Notes under the pieces: generated by a model
The model's input: the letters and a program-made list of their open reading frames with translations, nothing else
The model's database searches: none
What the model was told of the DNA's origin: nothing
Part shown: one piece after another, positions 12,175 through 22,236 of the stretch
Layout: each line of letters opens with the position of its first letter
Position numbering within the stretch: position 1 is the first letter of the stretch
Position numbers and translations under genes: made by a program
NCBI GenBank assembly: GCA_029339505.1
Contig: JAQISU010000081.1
Location: 14,793,001-14,857,000 of the forward strand
Origin: Unio delphinus
Taxonomy: Eukaryota; Mollusca; Bivalvia; Unionida; Unionidae
Length of the DNA stretch: 64,000 nucleotides
Reading direction: 5' to 3'

Positions 12175-12735
12175 GCACCATTTTAATTTTGGACCAAGAA
12201 GATATTATTTGAAGTCTTGTCACGAAACACCCATGCTGTAACTTTCCGATTTGGAAATGTAACCATAAAAAGTCTCAAGTTGACTGCTATGGTAGCCATA
12301 TTGGATAACATGTACATAGTATTTTCACTTCGGACCAATAAAACATCACCAAAGTCTTCTGGTGAAAGCACAATGTGGAGGAAAAGTGGAGACACTAAGA
12401 ATTTCCAGATGGCCACTGTGGTGGCAATATTGGATGTCCGAGTGGTACTATTTTTATTTAGCACCAACCAGACATCATAAGAAGTCTTTTAATAAAAACC
12501 CAATGCTGATACAAACTTCCATTCAGGAAGATAATCTATTACAAGATTCTCAAGATGCCAGCTGTGGCAACCATATTAGATGAATGAGTGGCACCATTTT
12601 TATTTAAGACCAACTAGATATAAAAAGACCTTCTGGTAACCACCCAATGTCAATATAACTTTTTGCTCATGAGGAGTAGTGAAGTGATTTTCAAGATGGC
12701 TGACTATGTAGCCATACTGGACCATCACATAATCT
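12175..12735 (+). repeat. diverged 140-bp tandem repeat, about four units
   Basis: The word AGCCATATTGGAT or a close variant recurs at about 12294, 12424, 12566 and 12708, spaced 130-142 bp. Each is followed by a 'TTTTAATTTAGGACCAA' block and AAGTCTTCTGGTGAA. A single further unit in the same orientation lies at 44195-44330, so this is a dispersed repeat that has also expanded in tandem here. Short open frames in it, for example 12183-12467 minus, are by-products. Confidence 0.8.
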
Positions 12736-12800
12736 ATTCTGGTCTAGGGCTGAAAATGATTGTATTAATGCAGATCTTTATTTGCTAGTGCCTTCTGTTC

Positions 12801-12803
<3 letters not shown>

Positions 12804-12852
<49 letters not shown>
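12804..12852. repeat. (AT)n microsatellite
   Basis: About 24 uninterrupted AT units, ending directly against the long palindrome that follows. Confidence 0.97.
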
Positions 12853-12857
<5 letters not shown>

Positions 12858-13017
12858 GATTAAATGATCATGGTTGGGTATTTATTGATGTGCAAATTTT
12901 ACCTAATCACTCACAAAGTAAATGAAGTCCGAAGAGACTTTATGTTAACTTTGTGAGTGATTAGGTAAAATTTACACATCAATAAATACCCAACCATGAT
13001 CATTTAATCCTTATAAT
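12851..13017. repeat. 167-bp near-perfect palindrome
   Basis: The left arm (12851-12919) and right arm (12948-13017) are almost exact reverse complements over about 69 bp, with a single substitution visible in the region of TGTGCAAATTTT versus its partner. The spacer also pairs partly (AAGTC ... GACTT), so symmetry runs to within a few bases of the centre. It could be a fold-back transposable element or a replication-born palindrome. No open frame. Confidence 0.92.
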
Positions 13018-13858
13018 TCCAATTTTATCATTTCTATCGTCAAATTAACTTATTCCATCAATAATGCATTCGAATTTACGTAGCACGTAGTTACCTTTCA
13101 TTCGGCGTTTCACACCGCCCCGTAATGCATAACCTGTACAGAATCACACGAAGAAATTGACTACAGCCACAGTTACGTTTATTCATAAACTTCATGTTTT
13201 ACATCATAGGCAATGGCTACCGTGGTTTTTAACACATTTTGTTTACTGACAACATTCTTGTTCAATTTTAGTCAGTCCCATCTGTTACGTCAGATGACCA
13301 TGACCTTACATAATAACTGATACCGACTAAACAAGTGTGCTAAATTAAATTTCAATCAAACCTGAAATCATTATGGATTTTTTCAGTGAATACTTCCAAT
13401 TTTTATGGAAATATGAACAAGATGATGCTATCCCTTACTATATAAAGGTAACAATGAAATAAATTCTATACAAGAGTAACATTTTATGTCATTCTCAGCA
13501 GCGTTAATACTTAACAAGATCCACTCGGTGATCTAGTGAGAAATGAAATGTGACTACTGTCACAGTTACGTTGTAGCAGACGAATGCTAAATTGCATAGT
13601 AAACTATGCATTTGAATCAAAGAATATTGGAAAAAGTATAAAAAGTGTAAAAGTTATATTTATTTGCAGAATTATATATTTTACAGATGACAAAATCGTT
13701 TCACAATAACGTGTCTGCAATGTTTATTTATATTTCAAAAACCGAAAGTAGTCCCAGAATTTATCGAAGTGTAAACAATTCCTGATCAACATCATGAGAC
13801 CGTTTACATCCAATCATATTACAGGAAATTCGTTTAATTCATAAAAATTGGAATTATA
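13012..13858. mobile_element. candidate short TIR element
   Basis: TATAATTCCAATTTTAT at 13012-13028 is matched in reverse complement at 13841-13858, with one extra T. The pair bounds about 850 bp of non-coding DNA, and the right end runs into TATATATA. This is consistent with a non-autonomous DNA transposon in a TA-rich target. The left TIR overlaps the right arm of the palindrome, so the two structures may be one composite. No coding sequence inside. Confidence 0.4.
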
Positions 13859-13955
13859 TATATATATTAAAACGCTGCCATACGTTTCTCCAACCCATGG
13901 TCAGTCAACCTGGAAAATGTTCAAAAATTAAAAATGGAAATACAGAGTAACCTAC

Positions 13956-14109
13956 CTTCCATAAGCCAGGTAAACTGGAGAGTACTCTGCATTCTGTGCA
14001 CAAGAGATCCGCAGAGGTAGCAGGCATAGCTCCATGCAGTTAAACCAGTCTGTGGGATGGTTCTCTACAAAGTCTGTAACAGTTTGGATGACCTCCTTTT
14101 GGAAATACA
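13956..14109 (-). CDS. integrase-derived gene, exon 5
   Basis: On the minus strand an acceptor ATATCTTTCAG precedes 14109 and a donor GGAAG|GTAGGT follows 13956. The 154-nt exon starts in phase 1 and ends in phase 2. Exon 4 at 24266 ends in phase 1, so they are compatible. It encodes a peptide with VIQTVTDFVENHPTDW and ending AEYSPVYLAYGR. That is the C-terminal end of a retroelement integrase core, where the usual ending is 'STGxSPxxLxYGR'. The next exon would lie below 13.9 kb, but repeats fill that region and I did not find it. Confidence 0.65.
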
Positions 14110-14269
14110 CTGAAAGATATGTGACTGTATAATAAGCAATTTATAAAATTGAAATGTTAATCACTATGAAGTTATGCTTTCTAAAGACTGATGTGTCTTT
14201 CTTGATGGCTACTAAATGCCACAGCACTAGAATGATAAAGACTGTCATGAAAACAGTTATGTATTTGCA

Positions 14270-14488
14270 GGGATTGACTCAGAGAGTACTACAGCATATT
14301 CAAGTCTGTCATGATTATTGTCATTCAACAGTAGGTATCAACTCTAGACAGCACTATAGCATATTAAAGTCTGTCAGGATTACTCTCATGTAATGATAGG
14401 TATGGTTCAAAGAGCACTACAGCATGTTCAAGTCTGATTACTCTCATGTATTGGTAGGTATGGCTCAGAGAGCACAATAGCATATTAA
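14270..14488 (+). repeat. 58-bp minisatellite, left part of a split array
   Basis: About four diverged units with the words AGAGCACTACAGCAT, TTAAAGTCTG and ATTACTCTCATGTATTGGT. The array stops at 14485-14488 in TTAA and resumes in phase at 19083. The interruption is the mobile element at 14489-19082. Confidence 0.88.
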
Positions 14489-14758
14489 AGGTCTACTAGT
14501 GCACTCATACAGCCTTTGTTTATATTATAAATTAGAACTTCAGGATGCTATTTTTATAAGTAATATGTCATATACCTCATCAATAATGAAAATAATGACC
14601 ACAGATAATTGATTTTTTATCGTTGTTGACAAAAAGCTCCAAGCTGATTTCACGCTCAGTAATTTCCGTAAGGTAAAGAGGAAGTGACGCAGTTTAGGGA
14701 ACACAGCTTTCCATTTTTCAATTGAGTTGATTTCAACAAGTGTATCCATGTGTGCAAA

Positions 14759-15132
14759 ATGGTAAAAAGGTGTATTGTTGGAGGTTGTAGTAATACAGCA
14801 TGAGAAAGAGGGAGTTTCCACTCATTTCATACTAATTCTGTTTCAAGGAAACAATGGATTAAGCAGATACGAACGACAAAAGATTGGACTGAGCCGACTA
14901 GTGACAGACGAGATAGTCAAGTTGTCTATAGTGACCACTTCAGAGAAGACGATTTTGATCCCACCTCTAAACTGAAACAGTCATTTTGGATTAAGACCAT
15001 TAGGTGACTCATGCCAAATGCAACTCCATGTGTGTTTTCTCACCATATAACACAGTGCATGCACACCAGATCAACATAAATCAAGGGTTATGGCAGGCCT
15101 AGCAACATGTAGCCCGAGAGGAGCAAGCAAAG
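14759..15132 (+). pseudogene. THAP-domain first exon, decayed
   Basis: The ATG at 14759 opens MVKRCIVGGCSNTA, the N-terminus of a THAP zinc finger (C-x4-C). The exon continues with the domain's core (KQWIKQIRTTKDWTEP), a SDHF box and, after a further stop, a PNATPCVF stretch matching the C-terminal AVPTIF-type box. THAP domains bind DNA through a C2CH zinc site. Here the third ligand, normally Cys before SDHF, is Tyr (VVYSDHF). In-frame TGA codons lie at 14801-14803 and 15005-15007. A later frame change is needed to read the peptide SRVMAGLATCSPRGASK up to a good donor (AAAG|GTAAAT after 15132). It is therefore a pseudogene in this copy, although the domain is unmistakable. Confidence 0.85.
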
Positions 15133-15841
15133 GTAAATAAATGTTTCCTGATTTTAGCATGCTATATTATTTGTTGTCAACTCTACACTCTTGCCACAAA
15201 TATACCTAGCTTGCAAGCGATTAATGCGAGAGGGCGGTTATTAGTGGGAGTGTGTTTACAAATCGTAATAGGTAGGTCCACCCTTACCCCCAAAATAATT
15301 ATGAAACCTGCTTTATCAACATGTGTGTGTGCTTGTGTGTGTGTGTGTGCAATAGTGCAAAGTCTAAATCCAAGATATATATATATTGTCCCCCCTGCAT
15401 TGTTCGGACCTCAGCCCAGAAAAACTTATCGTGGATGCTGTAGCCTCTTTCCTGTCTGTTGCTCTTTTCAACAATAATAATAGTGTTATATCAATATCAC
15501 AAGTATTCATCTCATACTTAAATGGTGTGAATAGTTGGTGCATTGATTGTTTTTAATTGTAATGACCAATTAGTTCTGAGGATATGGCAGCAAATTACAT
15601 TCCTTGCTTAGTATACACTATTATGTCAGTGGATCTCACTTTAGGTCTGATTCACACCCACAACCCATTGATTGCAGATGTATTATCAATGTTTGTTCAA
15701 TGTGATAAGTATCTTAATATTATTATTATTATTCAGATTGTGTACAGAATCATACAAGGTAATATAAGAAGAATTATGCTTTAATATTGTTTATGATGTA
15801 AACTTCTAATGCTGCTTGATTAACTTGTATCTTTTTGTTAG

Positions 15842-16904
15842 ATGTTGAAAGAGATTTTTCAAAACCAGCACCCAGAAGACAATGTACAAGAGAAAACCCA
15901 AACTATACCATAACACCAATCACAAAGTCAACAGTAGATGGTGCGACATATCCTGGTTTGCATATTGATGTCACAGAGAACTTTCCATGCATTTCCTGTG
16001 TTCAAATGGTTGGTATAGCTTAATATGAATTCATATGAACTCGTATGTGATAGCTTACTAGTAAATCAATAAAAGATATGTTATTATTTATTGTGGGAAA
16101 GCTATGCAATGTGTTGGTTATATGTCAAACATTATGACCAGTTATAGTTTCTGTAAATAACTAAAGAGGTTTGATGCATTTGTCTTTCTTCAAACATGCA
16201 TACAACTTAAAGGATGACCACTAAAGCTGTACCGAATAATCTAATGCAAAGGTATTTATTAGAATTTGCCAAATATATTTCTTCATGTTTCGCTTTGTTT
16301 CATGGACTAGAGACACCATCATGCAGTATTGCCGTTGAATGTCAGACTGACAGATTCTCAAGTGATCCAAGAGAATTCAAGCATTAGTGAGAGGAAAACA
16401 AATTGATTTTGTAATAATAATACACGTATAACTCATTGTTATAATCTCACAATTAAAAGTCAACAAGCAAATGACACATGTAACAATAGATTAACTATGT
16501 TCAGTATGATAGTGTAAGCAATTGTCTCTGTATACCATACACTTGTCCACTTTACTGAACAATATTACACTGTTATTGATAAGCATATAATATTCACGAG
16601 TTACTCAACTGTGTGAAAACCATGATAATCAGAATGCACATGTATGCTATTTCACAGGCTTTCAGGTAAATGTCCATGTGCAGAGAAGGAGCAAAGGCAT
16701 TCAGTGTTCTTTAGACATCCACACAGATAATGAAATGGAGAACAAAATAGACAGTTTTGATGAACTGGACACAGACCCTGATACTGATGCTCATGATATT
16801 GAAGATGAGTGTTCCATGATAAGGGAGTCCGATGATTCAAGCTATAAACCAGATGAGAGTGACCGTATGGATTCAAGCTTCAACTCAAATACCTCTGGAA
16901 AAGG
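15842..16904 (+). pseudogene. further candidate exons of the THAP gene
   Basis: Exon 2 starts at 15842 after CTTTTTGTTAG. Its first two bases complete the Asp codon begun by exon 1 (phase 1 to phase 1), giving DVERDFSKPAPRRQ. Its end is unclear (about 16010). A short candidate exon at 16311-16385 contains IAVECQTDRFSS before a GTGAGA donor. The last clear one, from about 16660 to 16904, has an acceptor in a TTTCAG context and a donor at GG|GTAATG. It encodes a KGIQC stretch and then a strongly acidic segment rich in Asp, Glu and Ser. Such acidic linkers often follow the zinc finger in THAP proteins. Phases do not all agree between the later exons, so the model is partial. No catalytic domain follows. 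Confidence 0.5.
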
Positions 16905-17436
16905 GTAATGTAAATTGCATAACTTCAGCATGTATGAACCTATTACTGATTTGATGGTCCAATCAAATTCTTATATTGCTATTCATGGCATCTAGAATTA
17001 AGTATGTTTCCAGTCTTACACATCCCATTTGCAAGCAATGTACATGTCCTTGTATTGAGTGTAGCTAATACTTTCACCTGGGAAATTCTACCTGATCGCA
17101 TACACTAAAAATGATGGAAAAGCAGCTTGATTTATTTTTTATTATTCAAAACAAAGTCCTGGATTTTAATCAAAATGAAGTCTGTGCAGATTTATTTTTC
17201 TAGCACATATTTAAAGTCATATAATGTGACAAAATAATTATACAGTCAAATACTAGTTATGTTTGTCAAAATGAATACCATTTTAACTTTTATTACTACA
17301 TTATTTACAGAATATGTTGAAAGGTTGATGGCATCACTGGAGAAAATGGTCAGGAAACCAGTCAGTTATTTGTTACCACCATCTCTATGCAGCCAATCCC
17401 CGAGGCCGTACAAGTCTATGGCTGTCTGCAAGATAA

Positions 17437-17586
17437 CTACAAGTGCTTGAAACCTGTGTAGTTACCACCTTCACTTGAAAACTGCTGCCTGATTGCATCT
17501 ACTGCACAGGATGGCAAAGCAACTCTAATTTCACAGCCAAGATATCCCCAGCGACATCTTACCAGCTGCCTGTATGCAATGTATCT
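17437..17586 (-). CDS. P2X7-cytoplasmic-domain-like gene, exon 3
   Basis: A 150-nt terminal exon opening after TCGTAAG (AG at 17588-17587) and ending in TAG at 17437-17439. It continues exon 2 in phase 0: the junction reads MSEY then RYIAYRQLV. It carries the family's C-terminal signature: WGYLG, RVALPSCAV, DAIRQQF and finally NYTGFK close to the stop. An alternative acceptor 7 nt upstream (TTTGCAG) would put TAA in frame, so the downstream AG is preferred. The 3' end overlaps, in antisense, a weak plus-strand open frame after an acceptor at 17310. Confidence 0.85.
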   Translation of the reverse strand, partial: RYIAYRQLVRCRWGYLGCEIRVALPSCAVDAIRQQFSSEGGNYTGFKHL

Positions 17587-18066
17587 CTTACGACTGCAAA
17601 TATAATATGCAACATATTTTAGACTTAAAGTTATATTGTGTCACCTATTCTTGTCTGAACTTATTTATTTCAAGTTTTCTGAGTCAAGACCTTTAGCATA
17701 ATATTAGATTTTAATACAACCAATGGTAGGAAGCTAAATGAATTTTAAGTGAATAGGAACAGACAACATGTTTTATATGTCATAGTGTAGAGTCTGTTCA
17801 AGAAAGTGTTTTTTCAACTGAAGTTAGCTTTTCGTGATAATTTCCAGTATAACAGACAAATGATGCTAGCTAGGTTTATTCTTGAAAGTTTGGGGTGAAA
17901 ACTGCACATAAGAAAAATGTCAAATTTTCTCAATGAAGGTGGGATTTCATGAATTTATGAATGACTTTATTTTATATTTATGGTTATACAGCAATCATAT
18001 TTCCCAAAAGGGACCTGAAATTGGCGCCATAACTAGTGTGAGAACATTTTGCTGAAAATTGTTTAC

Positions 18067-18286
18067 ATACTCTGACATAATTTCCTCGTGATTTCCATAT
18101 TGTTGTGTGTAGGCATAGTATGCTGCTTCCAGGACATATTCATCCAAGCAAACTGTTACAAATCCAGGATGATCGATGATGCAATCCACACTGAGCTCCT
18201 TGGTCTTATCAAAAGTCACACCAATCTCTTTACAGCATCCACACTCTTCAACTGTTTCTTTACTGCTGCAATTTCCACACGCACAC
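18067..18286 (-). CDS. P2X7-cytoplasmic-domain-like gene, exon 2
   Basis: A 220-nt exon between acceptor TTGATTTATTTAG and donor GAGTAT|GTAAAC. The first base completes Trp with the TG left by exon 1, giving RLGSTFW then CACGNC. It contains the Cys-rich part of the domain (CACGNC, VEECGCCKEI) and the hallmark IIDHPGFVTVCL followed by VLEAAYYAYTQQYG. In mammalian P2X7 this C-terminal 'ballast' domain is cytosolic and has a zinc cluster. In invertebrates similar domains occur as stand-alone proteins without the ion channel. No membrane segment is seen here, so it is not a P2X channel. Confidence 0.9.
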
Positions 18287-18612
18287 CTAAATAAATCAAT
18301 ATACATGATAAATATGCTCTATCATAATTATTGGGTTAGACACACACATATTTATGTGTGTGTGTGTGTGTGTTTATTTATGTGTGTGATAAATGGTAAG
18401 ACTTTTTGGGTATGTTTTGTACCAGAATACTGAAATGCACATCTTGTCATAATTGTATTATATTTTATTATTTATCTCATTGTTAGTTCCCCCACAAATA
18501 TTTATGCATTATTTGCCACTAGTACAGTGTACCTAAACCGACATGAAAAAAAAAAACATTAATGAAAGAATACTATATTAGTAATAATTGCAATAATAAT
18601 AATAGTAATTAC

Positions 18613-18840
18613 CAGAATGTAGAGCCCAAGCGCTGCTCAGCTTGATCACGGACTGTTCTCTTCGGGGCCTTGATTCTCGTCTCAATCGAGCTTAAATTGT
18701 AACGGCCTCACTTCATAGTGAGCATACTCTTCTTCAGATTCATAAAGTTGGCCATCTTCAAGGGGTTTACCTTCCTCAAACGACGAAGCTGAGCATGTCA
18801 AATTTGACATAAATTCACTAGTATCGTCCCTATCAGCCAT
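18613..18840 (-). pseudogene. P2X7-cytoplasmic-domain-like gene, exon 1 (frameshifted)
   Basis: The ATG at 18840 (context GATTATGG) opens MADRDDTSEF and an acidic, Ser-rich N-terminal region (YESEEEYAHYEVRP). Continuing in that frame meets TGA at 18682-18684. The neighbouring frame from about 18688 reads SIETRIKAPKRTVRDQ and then AEQRLGSTF, exactly the stretch that precedes the Cys cluster in this family. It ends at donor TG|GTAATT (18613/18612). One extra base near 18688 explains both the stop and the phase: 228 nt where 227 would fit. This is either a true inactivating indel or a base-call error. An upstream in-frame extension to 18951 exists but looks less protein-like. Confidence 0.75.
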
Positions 18841-19082
18841 AATCACCACATACGCTAAACTTGAGGGACTTCCCGAAAGCGTGCCACTTCCGAAAATCTG
18901 ATTTTTCACCAGATGTGTACAAATATTTCTAGAGCGTTTTCCGTAAAACATCGATTTATGCTAAAAAAATCATAATTTTCGCCTCAATTAGTTAAAGCCT
19001 AGATCTAAAGTGTACATTTCTGAATAATTCAGCAAAAAACGAACATTTTGATGTATAATATGTTTTTGACGCTAGTAAACCT

Positions 19083-19368
19083 TTAAAGTCTAATTACTCT
19101 CATGTATTGGTAGTATGGTTCAAAAAGCACTACAGCATGTTAAAGTCTGATTACTCTCATGTATGGTAGTATGGTTCAAAGAGCACTACAACATGTTAAG
19201 GTCTGATTTTTCTCATGTATTGATAGGTATGGTTCAAAGAGCACTACAGCATGTTAAAGTCTGATTACTCTCATGTATTGGTAGCATGGTTCAAAGAGCA
19301 CTACAACATGTCAAGGTCTGATTTTTCTCATGTATTAGTAGGTAATGGCTCAGACAGCACTAGAGCAT
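19083..19368 (+). repeat. 58-bp minisatellite, right part of the split array
   Basis: About five units continuing in phase from 14488. Each has TTAAAGTCTGATTACTCTC, ATGTATTGGTAG and GGTTCAAAGAGCACTACA. Some units have TTAAGGTCTGATTTTTCTC instead. The array ends where a SINE tail begins. Confidence 0.9.
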
Positions 19369-19575
19369 AGTTTGTTTGTTTGTTTGATTATGATTTTTAA
19401 CGTAGCTTTAACAATTTTTCAGTCATATCGCTACGATGTCTGCAGTGAGGCAGTTTATAGTGATGTCTAGCACTGAGACAGGTAGCTATCCTGACACCAG
19501 GCTGACCAGTCCTAACACTAACCTCTTAATGCTGAGCGTCAAGCGAGGCAGCTGTTAGTACCATTTTTGTAAGTC
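19369..19575 (-). mobile_element. SINE family 2, 5'-truncated copy
   Basis: On the plus strand this starts with a (GTTT)n tail and reads on through TTTCAGTCATATCGCTACG, ATGTCTGCAGTGAGGCAG and CCAGTCCTAACACTAACC. The same blocks in the same order occur at 44625-44937, where the tRNA-like head is still present. Here the head is missing. It abuts the end of the 58-bp minisatellite. Confidence 0.8.
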
Positions 19576-19742
19576 TTTGGTATGACTTTCAATCAATGAT
19601 TTTCCTTCTTGTTCAGCATCTTATCTTATCTGTCTTAATAATCAATTTACAAACTAGTCATAATTTACTTTCAACATAATTTTTGCAGTCAGAAAGTGTC
19701 AAATACATAACGCAGATGATTTTGCTGTCCACATTAGGAATA

Positions 19743-19915
19743 CAGTAGAACCTGTCTTGAAAGACCACCCCTTCTGCCAAAAGATAATGGTCTCTCAAGA
19801 CAGGTGGTCTCTCATAACAGGTCATAACACTATATAATGAATAAATCTGTGCATGGAGATTCTGGTCTCTCAAAACAGGTAGTCTCTCATAGGTTTCTCA
19901 AGACAGGTTTTACTG
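19743..19915. mobile_element. TA-flanked MITE (mariner/pogo-like)
   Basis: The left end is CAGTAGAACCTGTCTTGA. The right end, in reverse complement, is CAGTAAAACCTGTCTTGA. Each is flanked by TA (19741-19742 and 19916-19917). At 173 bp it is too short to code. Internally GGTCTCTCAAGACAGG recurs. TA duplications are typical of Tc1/mariner-class transposition. Confidence 0.8.
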
Positions 19916-20330
19916 TATTTTTTAATAAAATGAGTACTATGAAAACAAAATAGCCATTATTAAGATCAATTCGATTTGACCATTCTGAATGGTCAAAACT
20001 ATGTGCTACTATTATTTTCTTTGGAAACTTAAGTAAACATATGTGATGGTTTAACCCAGAATCAAGAAGGACACATTTCTTAAAACCCACAATTAATACC
20101 TCAAATTTACACCAATCTCTTAAGTAACCCATTCAGCATAGGAAAAAAAATTAATGTCTAATTGGGTTGCTAGGAAAGCTACACTGTTGCTATCAGAGCA
20201 ACCCCAGATACAATTTCAACAGAGCAAAATTTATATTTTGATGAAAATCGACTGAGTTATTCTGGAGAAAATGTCAAAATTAAGTTTTCCATATGGTTTC
20301 TAGGGAAGCTACACTGTTCATAGCGGAGCC

Positions 20331-20940
20331 ATACATGCCAACCCCTCATGAGGAAACAGCGTAATCATGTGGTCAAAAGGCAGAATCCAGACATATCATG
20401 TGATGCTGCATTTGTGTCACCATATCTAAAGGAGTTATTTTTTTTAAATATATTTTTTGTGCCTTTTTCTAATCCATCTGCGAACTTTTGAAAGGAGATA
20501 TTTTTGCTCTTATATATGCATCAAATAAAATAAAATATACTTTTTAATGCCAAATACCTATAGACTGGTTCTGCAGTAAATATGAATTAGAACAAAGATT
20601 AAAATAGGAAAACCAGTCTGTTCTCTCCTCACTAGGCCATACAGGTCGAAAGTTTGAAAGTAGAACAAGGTCAGCTATAAATAGAACATGATACTGTTAT
20701 GAAACTGCACGCAAGTCCACGGACAAGCTTACTCTTATATTGTAGTGACGTAAACACTAATATGGTCTGTGGAATTAATGGCATGTTAATAAAAACGAGA
20801 AAACGAAATATTTGATTTTTTTGGGAAAGTGGATATACTGAAAAAGCATAATCCATATACGCTTACGTGTAACATGTAATTTAGTGAAAAAAGGCGTGAT
20901 GATTACACCAAATGCCAAAAGCATAATGGTTGGCATGTAT
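20331..20940. mobile_element. 610-bp TIR element with 8-bp target duplication
   Basis: The left end ATACATGCCAACC matches the right end GGTTGGCATGTAT exactly in reverse complement. The flanks are GCGGAGCC and GTGGAGCC, an 8-bp duplication with one mismatch. No coding sequence. Internal words such as AAAAGCATAATGGTTGGCAT recur in the sister copy at 21229-21743. An 8-bp duplication suggests hAT-type, but the ends are not the canonical hAT sequence. Confidence 0.8.
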
Positions 20941-21228
20941 GTGGAGCCAACCCAAATAAAACTCGGATGAGACTCACTCTGAAAAGATTCCTACCAAGTT
21001 TGATCAAAATTTGTCCAGTTGTTCTACAAAAGAATATGAAAATGGCTTTGTCCATCCTGTCAGTATGGAAGCCATTCACAACTTAGCAAGATATCCTCCA
21101 TTTTTTTTTTGTTTCTTGGGGGAGGGCAAGTTCTAATTAAAAATCATGTAAAATTGCATCCAAATTGGTCCAGCAGTTTTTGACAAGGCAAAAACAAAAA
21201 AAGTGAACAGATTGATGAGAGGCAAATG

Positions 21229-21743
21229 ACATGCCGACCCCTAACAAGGAAAAAACAATCCATTTGGTCAAAAAGTGAAATCCAGGCAGAAAAAGCTTAA
21301 TCTACATATAACATGCTAAAATTTCAATGAACAATGGCATATTTGCCCCTCTCATCTTTTAACATCCTTTATTGTTTCAAGTTATTATATGTATTATATG
21401 TAGCACTTTTAGCTTTACACACACATAGACTAGAATCCAGCTGACGACTTTTAGCGGCAAATATTAAAATTCTTTCTATGCAGCCTGTAATAGATGTCAC
21501 GTGATGCTTCTCTCATGTCTTCATATGTAAAGGAGCTGTTTGGGGGGGGGGTTTTGTGGTTTTTTTTGCCTTTTAAATATAACATGATACAATTAGGAAA
21601 GTGGACTTGCATGCACAAAGCGTACTCTCATTTTGCAGTTATGAAGAAGCAGTCTTTTCTAAAATACGGTCTGTGGGAGCATAGACCATAATTTAGTGAA
21701 ACAAAGCATAATGATTACGCTAAAAGCATAATGGTTAGCATGT
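21229..21743. mobile_element. sister copy of the 20331 TIR element
   Basis: The left end ACATGCCGACC pairs with the right end GGTTAGCATGT. Internal blocks correspond to the first copy in the same orientation: ATGTAAAGGAGCTGTT versus TCTAAAGGAGTTATT, GGAAAGTGGA, then ATAATGGTTAGCATGTATG. A target duplication is not clear. A run of G is present at 21541-21550. Confidence 0.7.
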
Positions 21744-22236
21744 ATGCACAATGTAATGCCATCAAATCACCTACCATGCTTTCAATTAGGCGAGTTAAAA
21801 AATTGTTCTTTCTATCCATTAGATTAAAATTTATTGTTACCGAGAAAACTGAACCAATTGAAGATATCTGTTTTGAGGGTTTAAATCATTGACAATTAAC
21901 TCCATCCTATGACACAGATTTCCAATCAATTTTTTAATTACATAATAATCAGAAGATAAAAAATTTTAATATTACCAATACAAATCCACGACAAATCTAA
22001 AACTGAAAAGAGTTGCTTTTGTTTTCGGTATCTAAATAAACACTTTCCAAAATGTCTATTAACATGGAGAAAGTATACTCTTCAAATAGGATGAACTAAC
22101 TGAAGGTTATAAGCCTAAACTTTTTATCTTAAATAGTGCCCTTTCGGACACACCCATATCCTTATATATCCTGATTTTGCACCTCTGGAAACACAAGAAG
22201 TGTCATTGCTCAGTCTACAGAACTTGCAAGGGTATA

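Larger units (their letters stand above)
14489..19082. mobile_element. TTAA-flanked THAP/P2X7-domain transposon
   Basis: The left end reads AGGTCTACTAGTGC and the right end, in reverse complement, AGGTTTACTAGCG: imperfect terminal inverted repeats of about 13 bp. Both ends abut TTAA (14485-14488 and 19083-19086). The flanks join into a normal unit of the surrounding 58-bp minisatellite, which shows that this 4594-bp segment was inserted. Inside are a plus-strand THAP-domain gene and a convergent minus-strand P2X7-cytoplasmic-domain-like gene. TTAA duplications together with a THAP domain recall the Kolobok superfamily, whose transposases carry THAP domains; piggyBac also uses TTAA. I see no catalytic transposase core, so this copy is probably non-autonomous or internally deleted. 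Confidence 0.75.

Noticed and set aside
14759..15007. Alternative genetic code with TGA read as an amino acid
   Set aside because: TGA is not used within the intact exons here, the affected reading frames also carry frameshifts or lost residues, and TAG stops occur in similar positions elsewhere.
17259..17450. Plus-strand open frame after an acceptor at 17310 as a major THAP exon
   Set aside because: In the phase set by the 16904 donor it meets TGA within a few codons, and it overlaps the better supported P2X7-like exon 3 in antisense.
18067..18286. A true P2X7 ion channel gene
   Set aside because: Only the cytoplasmic C-terminal-type domain is encoded; no transmembrane segments or ligand-binding ectodomain are present in the three exons.
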